From Alphaproteobacteria bacterium (lineage in GTDB: Bacteria; Pseudomonadota; Alphaproteobacteria; Micropepsales; Micropepsaceae): a stretch of 64,000 bases of DNA. Below are positions 56,883 through 64,000 of the stretch, one piece after another (position 1 is the stretch's first letter; every line of letters begins with the position of its first letter). The notes under the pieces are model-generated. The model saw only the letters and a list, made by a program, of their open reading frames with translations, ran no database searches and was not told the DNA's origin. A program made the translations under genes and the position numbers. The stretch covers positions 1-64,000 of the forward strand of contig JAATGP010000069.1 of the NCBI GenBank assembly GCA_015654635.1, written 5' to 3'.

Positions 56883-57805
56883 AGCGGGCGCTGATCTTCG
56901 CCGTTGGTTGTGTGCTCCTCATCGCCCTTGCCTGGTTCGCGGGGGCGGCCGCCATTGCCACAGCCCTGGTCCATTTGGGTGTCGGCGGGCTCATCGTTGC
57001 AGGTCTTATCCATCTTCCCATTGTCGCTTTGATGGGCGTGGCCTTCTGGTTCGCGGGCGGTAAAACTGCTCCGCTCACAGATTATATTGCGGCCCGCGTG
57101 GTGCGCGATGCGGCTGCCGATCTTCTGCCCTTCTCGCAATTTGGCGGCTTTGCCGCGGGCTTGCGTATCTTGCAGCTGCGCAGCGGCACCGTCCTGGCAA
57201 ATGCGCTCACCATTTTTCTCGATCTGGTGATGGAGTTTGCTGCCAAAGCCCCGCACACTGCCACGGGCCTCGTCCTGTTGATCATCTTCGTATCCGGCTC
57301 CGCCCTGGCGACGCCGCTGGCGCTTCTGCTTGCCGCTTTGGTCCTCGCCAGCGCCGCGGCCGTTCTGTTCCGCCGCCGCTTGGGTCAAGCCTGTGCCGCC
57401 GCGGCGCGCCGGATTCTGTCGCGCTGGGCAGAGGCCGACAGCAGCGGCCTCATCGCACAGGGTTTTGAGGCCGCCCGCTTGCTGCCGTCATTCGCTTTGC
57501 ATGTGCTGTGCTGGTTTTTGGGCTCGCTGGAGACCTATGTGGTCTTCGCGCTTTTGCACCATCCGGTGAGCTTGGCTGAAGCGGTGGTGATCGACAGCCT
57601 CGCCAACACGCTGAAGACTTTCGCCTTCCTCATTCCGGCGGCTGCCGGGGTGCAAGAGGGGGCTTATGTGCTCGTTTGCGCCGCGCTCGGCATCGGGGCG
57701 GCGCCCGCGATGGCCTTTTCGCTGGCCCGGCGCGCCCGCGAGCTTCTCATCGGCCTGCCGGCGTTGGGCCTTTGGAACGTCTTGGAGACGCGGCGGAGCC
57801 GTTAG
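56879..57805 (+). CDS. HpnL/lysylphosphatidylglycerol synthase TM-like membrane protein
   Basis: A 308-aa integral membrane protein with about seven to eight helices and a conserved stretch IPAAAGVQEGAYVLVCAALG, typical of the HpnL-type flippase-like family (relatives of the LPG-synthase transmembrane domain). GTG start at 56879 overlaps the sulfotransferase stop, so it probably handles the sulfated product in the membrane. No catalytic domain is attached. Other hpn genes (squalene/hopanoid) are not in this window, so a role in hopanoid metabolism is not supported by context. Its gene ends 3 bp past the glucokinase stop (convergent overlap). Confidence 0.75.
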   Translation: MKRALIFAVGCVLLIALAWFAGAAAIATALVHLGVGGLIVAGLIHLPIVALMGVAFWFAGGKTAPLTDYIAARVVRDAAADLLPFSQFGGFAAGLRILQLRSGTVLANALTIFLDLVMEFAAKAPHTATGLVLLIIFVSGSALATPLALLLAALVLASAAAVLFRRRLGQACAAAARRILSRWAEADSSGLIAQGFEAARLLPSFALHVLCWFLGSLETYVVFALLHHPVSLAEAVVIDSLANTLKTFAFLIPAAAGVQEGAYVLVCAALGIGAAPAMAFSLARRARELLIGLPALGLWNVLETRRSR

Positions 57806-58776
57806 CGCCGGACGAAGGCGCGCAATGCGGCCTCACCGGCCCCCAGCAATGCGGCATAGGGGTGGACGATCACCTTGGTCGGAACGATGCCGACATAGTT
57901 GCCAAAGCGCCCCTTATCCTCAAAGCAGCGGCGGAAAGTGCCGTTGTTGAGTTCTCTGATAAAGCGCGGCGCGATGCCGCCGCCCAGATAGACGCCGCCG
58001 CGGGCGCCATAAGCCAGCGCAATATCGCCCGCGAAGCGCCCATAGATGCCGAGGAACACCTCGAAGGCTTTCTGGCAATGGGGATCGGCTTTGGCAACGG
58101 CGCGCTTGGCGACTTCGGCGGGGTCGAGCGGGGCGATGTCCAGCCCTGAAAGCCGCGTCAGCGCCCAATGGATGTTGGAAAGCCCTGGGCCGGACAGCAG
58201 CCGCTCGGCCGAGACGCGGCCATAGCGCACTTTCAGCACGTTCAGAATGGCATATTCGGTATCGTCAACCGGTGAAAAGGCGATATGGCCACCTTCGGTG
58301 ACCATGACCGAGCTGGAAAACTTGTCGCGCACCAACGCGGCCACGCCGAGGCCAGTGCCGGCCCCGACCACGCCGACCGTCTCGCCGGGGATGCCGGGAT
58401 GATCGCCGCCAATGGTGGCCAAATCGTCGCCGCTCAAATGCTCCACGGCATAAGCCAGCGCTGCATAATCGTTGATGACCAGGGCGTCCTTGAAACCGCG
58501 GGCGCGCAAAACCGCCTCGCTGATCACCCATTTGCCATTGGTGAGCTTGACCACGCCGTCTTTGCTGGGTCCCGCCACGGCCACCACGATGGCGTCGGGG
58601 ATGGGGCCGCCGCTTTCCTTCAGATAGAGGTCAACCACCTCTTCAAAGGTCGCATAGCCGGCACGGGGCAGGCTTTTGGGAGCGGAGATTTTGGGTGAGC
58701 CGTCGGTCAGATCGGCAAGGGCGAGGCGCACATTGGTGCCTCCGATATCGCCCACAAGACAGTTTTTGGTGGTCAC
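57802..58776 (-). CDS. glk: Glucokinase
   Basis: A 324-aa ATP-dependent glucokinase of the Glk (group B) type, not ROK. Phosphate 1 motif VGDIGGTNVRLALAD is near the start, the sugar-binding INDYAALAYAVEHL is at about 100, and GAGTGLGVAALV is the adenosine-region glycine motif. GTG at 58776 is used as start. It phosphorylates glucose to glucose 6-phosphate, which Pgm can turn to glucose 1-phosphate. It ends in a 4-bp convergent overlap with the HpnL-like gene, and no operon partner lies upstream. Confidence 0.93.
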   Translation of the reverse strand: MTTKNCLVGDIGGTNVRLALADLTDGSPKISAPKSLPRAGYATFEEVVDLYLKESGGPIPDAIVVAVAGPSKDGVVKLTNGKWVISEAVLRARGFKDALVINDYAALAYAVEHLSGDDLATIGGDHPGIPGETVGVVGAGTGLGVAALVRDKFSSSVMVTEGGHIAFSPVDDTEYAILNVLKVRYGRVSAERLLSGPGLSNIHWALTRLSGLDIAPLDPAEVAKRAVAKADPHCQKAFEVFLGIYGRFAGDIALAYGARGGVYLGGGIAPRFIRELNNGTFRRCFEDKGRFGNYVGIVPTKVIVHPYAALLGAGEAALRAFVRR

Positions 58777-58913
58777 GCGCGTGTCACTCCGGCGGTCCGG
58801 GAAGGTTAACTGTGCGGGCGGCTCAGCCCCAGGGCGGCGACCATAACACGACGACAGCGCTGTCTACGCCCAGTGCGCAGGCGTTTAAGGGGTCAATCGT
58901 CGCACGGCAAGTG

Positions 58914-60115
58914 CTATTCGTGCCGAAGGGCCTCAATTGGGTCCAGCCGGGCCGCCCGGCGTGCCGGAAAGAAGCCGAAGGCAACCCCCACTGCCGCCGA
59001 AAACAACACCGCGATCACAACAATCCCCGGATCGAAGATAAAGGGCAAGCCCAAGGCGAATGTGGCCGCTGCCGCACCGCCCAACCCCAGGGCAAGCCCA
59101 ACAATGCCGCCAAGCGCACACAAAACCACGGCCTCGATCAAAAATTGCAACAACACGTCGCGCTCACGCGCTCCGATGGCCAGGCGAATGCCGATTTCGC
59201 GCGTGCGTTCAGTAACCGAGACCAGCATGACATTCATGATACCGATACCACCGACCAACAGGCTGACCGCCGCGATCGCCGCCAGGAAAAGAGTCAAGAC
59301 GCCGGTGATATTGGAGAGGATTTTGCCGAACTCGCCCAAATCCTGAACGTCGAAATTGTCTTTCAGATTCCCCGAAATGTGGCGGCGCATGCGCATCACC
59401 TTGACGATCTCTTCCTTGGCATGGGGAATGCCAGCTTCGCTCTGCACTTCGACCATGATGGTCACGACGTCGTTGTTGCCGACCAGCCGGCGCTGCACCG
59501 CGCGGATCGGCATGATGACGTAATCGTCTTGGTCCTGGCCAAAGGTGTTGCGGCCCTTGGCGGCCAGAAGTCCGATCACCTCGCAGGTGATTTTGTTGAG
59601 GCGAATGTGCTGGCCGACAGGGTCCTGCGCGCCGAACAATTCGTGGCGCACCGTCTCGCCGATAACGCAAACCGACTTGCCGGTTTTGTCTTCGGTTTCG
59701 TTGAAGGGGCGGCCCGAAGGAATTTTCCAGTTGCGCGCTGCAAAATATTCGGTGGTCCCGCCGGTCACTGTGGTGGTGTGATTGTGGTTGCCCAGGATCG
59801 CCGAGGCCGAGGCCTGCGCCAGTGGCACCACATGGGAAAGGCTCAAGACCTCGCGCCGCAGCATATCGGCATCGGCAATCTGGAAATTCGGCGCGACCGT
59901 TGGCGGGCCGCCATCGCGATGTGCGCCCGGCGTGACAAACAAAAGGTTGTTGCCGATTGAGGAAACCGTATTGGTGACGGAAGCGGTGGCGCCATTGCCC
60001 AGCGTGACCAGCGCGATCACTGCGCCCACGCCGATGACGATGCCCAGCGTCGTCAATATCGCGCGCATCAGATTGTTGCGGATTTCCCGCAAAGCCAGGA
60101 TGAAGGCGTTGCCGA

Positions 60116-60119
<4 letters not shown>
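58914..60119 (-). CDS. MacB-type ABC permease (FtsX family)
   Basis: A 401-aa permease with the MacB/FtsX layout: one N-terminal helix (about 20-42, LTTLGIVIGVGAVIALVTLG), a large periplasmic domain (about 60-270) containing VVPLAQASA and NHNHTTTVTGGT, and three C-terminal helices in the last 130 residues with the family motif TREIGIRLAIGARERDVLLQF. It is the last gene of the adaptor-ATPase-permease operon. Unlike E. coli MacB, where ATPase and permease are fused, here they are separate genes. It probably exports a peptide, lipid or toxic compound. Confidence 0.92.
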
Positions 60120-60819
<700 letters not shown>

Positions 60820-60823
<4 letters not shown>

Positions 60824-61998
60824 GGCGTCCCGGGCATCTTGGAGTCGGTCACCACTTGGTCGCCGGGCTTGAGATCGCCGTGAAGCATCTGGGTGACGTG
60901 CCCGTCCGTGCCGCCGAGTTTCAGATCATGGAGCTTCAGCGTTTTGTTGACCAGGGTCCAAACCCGTCCAAGGCCCGTGCCGACCGGTGCGGGTGCAATG
61001 CCTTGGGTCTCTGTGGCGGGGGGGACAAAGCGCAAGGCAGCATTTGGCACCAGGACTGCGATAGGCAGGTGGCCGATGATGACCTCGGCTGTCGCCGTCA
61101 TGCCGGGCCGCAGCAGCAGCTTGGCGTTGTCGACCAGCAGCACGCCCTTATAGGTCACGACATTCTGGACGGTCTGCGCGTTGGTGCGCACTTGGATCAG
61201 CTGGGCGTCGAAGGATTTGTCGGGATAGGCGCCGACGGTGAAATGCGCCGTCTGCCCGCTGTGCGCAACACCCACATCGGCTTCGTCGATATCGACATCC
61301 AGCTCCATCTGTTTCAGATCGCTGGCCAGCGTGAACAGCACCGGGGTGCTGAACGAGGCAACCACGGTCTGGCCTTTGGAGACTTTGCGATCGAGCACAA
61401 CGCCATCGATGGGGGCATAAATCGTGGCCTTCTGCAAACTGGTCTCAATCTGCTGCACTTGGGCTTGGCCAAGCGCGACACCCGCCTTGGCGCGCATATA
61501 ATCGCCCTTGGCGACGTCGTAATCCTGCTGCGACATCGAGTTGGTACGGACCAGCGCGGCCAAGCGTTTCATTCTGGCGTCGCTTTGGACAAGCGTCGCC
61601 TGCAGCTGTTCCAAGGTCGCACGCTGCTGGTCGAGCTGGGCGACGATTTGATCGGTGTTGATCTGGGCCAGCTTCTGACCCTTGGCAACATGGTCGTTGT
61701 AGTCGACGTAAAGCTCGTCGATGCGGCCGGAGACTTCGGCGCCCACATCCACGGAGACCCGCGGTGCCAAGGTGCCGGTGGCACTGACGATCAGGGTGAG
61801 ACCGCCTTTGCTGACCGGCTGGAAGGTGTAGGTTGGGTGCGCTTTGGGGCCGAACATCACGAACAGAATGATGGCGAGGATGACAGCCGCTGCAATCTCC
61901 CACCACAGATAGCGGCGCCACCAGGGCCTCGGTTTGGTCCGGCCAAGGCGTTCATTAATTCCGGGGCTCCCAAATGCCCCGCCGGACTGCTCGTTCAA
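60820..61998 (-). CDS. MacA-type periplasmic adaptor (HlyD/RND adaptor family)
   Basis: A 392-aa membrane-fusion adaptor with an N-terminal membrane anchor (RRYLWWEIAAAVILAIILFV at about 24-43), a lipoyl/barrel-sandwich part (SATGTLAPRVSVDVGAEVSGRID) and a long coiled-coil hairpin (about 110-180), then a beta-barrel domain. TTG at 61998 is the start, supported by a strong AGGAGGGGCATT just upstream. It would link the MacB-type pump to an outer-membrane factor, but no TolC-like gene is present in the window. Confidence 0.9.
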
Positions 61999-62227
61999 AT
62001 GCCCCTCCTGGCCAACTTGATAGCAAGATAGGTGACGTAGCGGCGAACTTTAAGGGGGCGGCAGGACTTTCTGCGCTTTGCCCTTGGTTAATGTGCTTTG
62101 GCGTCTTTACACTTTCTTGAGCAAACATTGCAGTATCGGTGGGACATGTTTGCATGCTTGACGATCCAGAAAGACCTCGGCGCCCAAATTCGCCCCAAGA
62201 GCAATAAAATCAGGGTGTATTGGGCCT

Positions 62228-63382
62228 ATGCGGGTAGCGGCAGTCTTTCGAGAGCGCAAAGAGGTTCGCAGTTTTCACAAGCTGAGGCGGACCAGCTCCG
62301 GGCGTGTGCTCAATCTCATCCTTTTGAGCGATGCTGCGACCAGTTCTAATGCGGGCGTGCGCCCAGCCAAGATCCCCAAGCTGTTTTATTCCAACACTCT
62401 CAATTACGCGATTCTGACCAAACACAATCTGCGCGACAATGAACGCGATCTGTTTGCCCGTGCCCTGCATGTGGCGACCAAGATCTTCATTCCTTTCGAC
62501 CCCAAGCGGCTCGAGATTGGCGGACGCTCCTTCTTCATCGAGGAATTCCAGTTCAAGGACCATTTGCGCGACCTGTTGCACCTCGATCCCGCACAGGGCG
62601 ATCCCAGCGTTCTGCACGACATCAAGGTGTTGGAGGCTTTGAGCCGTTCGCCGACCTTGGACCCCTTCATCGTGGCCGAGTACATGCGTTCGGAAGGGTT
62701 GCGGGCGGAGCCGGCGTTTTTCGCCGAGAGTTATGGTCTCGCCGGCAAAACCTCTTCCGAAGTCTTTCAGGTGTTTCAGCCGCTGCTGCAAAAAGCCCTC
62801 GGCAAAACAGCGTCGCCCGAAGAGATGGCCCGCTTTGTCGATCAGGTATGGAACGTCTCGGCTGGCACCACCGACAATCTGTTCCTGGAAGCGTTACAGA
62901 TTCCGCAACGCGAATGGGCCAATGTGATCTTCTCCTGGAAGGCACTGATCTATTACGACCTTGTTTCGCGCGGCACCGGCACCCGGCTGGATGCGGTTTT
63001 GCAGGTGTTGCGAGAGACGACGCCCAGGATGCGCCCTTCGCAGGTTCTGGCGACGCGGATCGAAGAGCAAAAACGCGATCTCGCCCGCAATCTCTATAAG
63101 CTGCATGAGGGCTCCACCGGCTATATTCGTGTGGCTTTGACGCAAGTCGTGGGTGCTATATTGGGCGACCAATCGGCGGGCAAACTGTCCGAAACATTGC
63201 GCGATATGGCCGATCATATTTCCGCGGTGGGGATGAACGTCGTTCTCTTCGATCAGGTGACGTCGTATTTCCTCTATCTTTTCCCGCGGCCGTCCAATGG
63301 TGTCGTCGATGCGGAAGAATTTGAAGCCGAACTGACCAATCTCTGCGACATCGTTCAACTGCGCGACACCGCGTTCGGGTAG
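62228..63382 (+). CDS. Unrecognised 384-aa protein
   Basis: I do not recognise this family. The protein is soluble in appearance, mostly alpha-helical and charged, without signal peptide or membrane segment. Motif-like parts include KIPKLFYSNTLNYAILTKHNLRDN, FIVAEYMRSEGLRAEP, NVSAGTTDNLFLEALQIPQ and SWKALIYYDLVSRGTGTRLDAV. The N-terminal 40 residues are basic and may be non-coding: the true start could be a GTG near 62358 (VRPAKIPKLFYSN). It is alone between the MacA-type gene (divergent) and the Lrp-type gene, with an inverted-repeat element downstream. Confidence 0.7.
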   Translation: MRVAAVFRERKEVRSFHKLRRTSSGRVLNLILLSDAATSSNAGVRPAKIPKLFYSNTLNYAILTKHNLRDNERDLFARALHVATKIFIPFDPKRLEIGGRSFFIEEFQFKDHLRDLLHLDPAQGDPSVLHDIKVLEALSRSPTLDPFIVAEYMRSEGLRAEPAFFAESYGLAGKTSSEVFQVFQPLLQKALGKTASPEEMARFVDQVWNVSAGTTDNLFLEALQIPQREWANVIFSWKALIYYDLVSRGTGTRLDAVLQVLRETTPRMRPSQVLATRIEEQKRDLARNLYKLHEGSTGYIRVALTQVVGAILGDQSAGKLSETLRDMADHISAVGMNVVLFDQVTSYFLYLFPRPSNGVVDAEEFEAELTNLCDIVQLRDTAFG

Positions 63383-63470
63383 AGGTAAGGCCTGAAAAGC
63401 GAATTGCAGGTTGAAAGAATCTCCAACCCTCCCTCAAGGGCAGGGCTATCGCTTATGGACCAAACCCTAT

Positions 63471-63596
63471 TTGTCATGGCCCGTTACAACGGGCCATCCA
63501 GTGGGTGTCGCTCTGCTGTATGAGCTTTAGATCAGCGTTTTCCTGAAGCAGCCGTGCCACGAGAGCTGGGTGGCCCGCTTTTGCGGGCCATGACAA
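63471..63596. repeat. Palindromic dispersed repeat (TTGTCATGGCCCG element)
   Basis: A 126-bp element bounded by a 13-bp perfect inverted repeat (TTGTCATGGCCCG at 63471-63483, CGGGCCATGACAA at 63584-63596). Each end is itself a hairpin (GGCCCGTT/AACGGGCC on the left; GGCCCGC TTTT GCGGGCC on the right). The inner sequence TGGGTGGCCCGC mirrors CCATCCAG of the left end. Similar GTCAT...GGCC repeats are found dispersed in alphaproteobacteria. It shares only the GTCAT start with the element at 36308. Confidence 0.65.
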
Positions 63597-63633
63597 GAAG
63601 GGTCATGATACCCAAAAGCGATATCCCCTCCCT

Positions 63634-64000
63634 CTACAGATAATAGCTCGACAGCAAGAGGCTGGTCTCCGAGGCTGAGACGCCGGCAATCTGACGGATG
63701 CGGTGGAGAGCGCGGTCGAAGCCTTCCAGGCTTTCGGTAGCCAGTTCGATCACCATATCCCAGCGCCCATTGGTGGTGTGCACCACACGCACCTCGGGAT
63801 AGCCGCGCAGAACCTTCAGGATATGATCGGAGCGTTCGCCTTCCACTGCGAGCATCATGATGGCGCGGATGCTGGGTGGCCCTGCGTCCGGTTTGGCCCG
63901 CACGGTAAAGCCCTGGAGGATGCCTTGCGCCAGCAAGCGATCGATGCGGTTTTGCACGGTACCGCGCGAGACGCCCAAGCTCTTGGCCAGGCTGGCGATG
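63634..64000 (-). CDS. Lrp/AsnC family regulator, 5'-truncated by window edge
   Basis: The C-terminal 121 residues of a leucine-responsive-type regulator. The visible start is the second half of the helix-turn-helix (IASLAKSLGVSRGTVQNRIDRL), followed by the RAM ligand-binding domain (KPDAGPPSIRAIMMLAVEG, then VRVVHTTNGRWDMVIELAT). The frame is open to base 64000, so the first part of the gene is outside the window. Family members respond to amino acids or other small metabolites. The gene ends just after the palindromic repeat on the other side. Confidence 0.88.
   Translation of the reverse strand, partial: IASLAKSLGVSRGTVQNRIDRLLAQGILQGFTVRAKPDAGPPSIRAIMMLAVEGERSDHILKVLRGYPEVRVVHTTNGRWDMVIELATESLEGFDRALHRIRQIAGVSASETSLLLSSYYL

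Noticed and set aside
56879-57805. Part of a hopanoid (hpn) cluster
   Set aside because: No squalene-hopene cyclase or other hpn gene occurs in the window; only general HpnL-type similarity.

Overview
The window looks like a chromosomal segment of a GC-rich alphaproteobacterium. The evidence is the mreBCD-mrdA-rodA operon, the ilv and leuA genes with alphaproteobacterial-type products, TonB-dependent uptake, xylan-debranching glycosidases and a sphingolipid gene set of the type worked out in Caulobacter crescentus. A relative of Caulobacterales or Micropepsales/Rhizomicrobium would fit, but that is inference. Coding density is high, with many 1-4 bp start/stop overlaps (ATGA, GTGA, TAATG).

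1-16.7 kb is mostly housekeeping. It holds branched-chain amino acid synthesis (ilvB, cut by the left edge, with a small DUF6881-like gene between it and ilvN, then ilvC), two GFA/CENP-V proteins around a secreted M28 peptidase, a two-gene ABC importer without a binding protein, leuA, and the rod-shape operon mreB-mreC-mreD-mrdA-rodA. A tRNA-Lys(CTT) follows at 16.8 kb.

17.0-25.3 kb is a catabolic island. It encodes a VOC dioxygenase-like protein, a MetE-C-terminal-like methyltransferase, a citryl-CoA lyase-like protein, a class III CoA transferase, a TonB receptor, an IclR regulator and an alpha/beta hydrolase. Four upstream regions in it carry a pair of 13-bp boxes (TTCGnnnATCGAA) whose two members are always exactly 19 bp apart. 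One pair lies in front of the iclR gene. I infer a single autoregulated IclR regulon for an unidentified acid that is activated to a CoA thioester and cleaved by a retro-aldol (Claisen-type) reaction.

25.5-35.6 kb holds carbohydrate metabolism (phosphoglucomutase, GH115 alpha-glucuronidase, GH51 arabinofuranosidase, exported aldose epimerase), an HPF-like ribosome factor, a rhodanese and an M18 aminopeptidase. A gene-free stretch at 35.6-36.6 kb contains a decayed copy of the aminopeptidase 3' end and a MITE-like inverted-repeat element.

36.5-57.8 kb is the most interesting part, a candidate sphingolipid/glycosphingolipid synthesis and export locus. It includes a dedicated ACP and ketoacyl synthase, serine palmitoyltransferase, a CerR-like reductase, a GNAT-fold ceramide-synthase-like protein, four GT4 and one GT39-like glycosyltransferases, GalE, a polysaccharide deacetylase-like protein, a sulfotransferase, two polytopic flippase-like proteins, a DUF4833 protein and a contiguous paralogous LptB-LptF-LptG-type ABC exporter. 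57.8-64 kb holds glucokinase, a MacA-MacB-type tripartite efflux operon, an unrecognised 384-aa protein, a second inverted-repeat element and the 3' part of an Lrp/AsnC regulator cut by the right edge.
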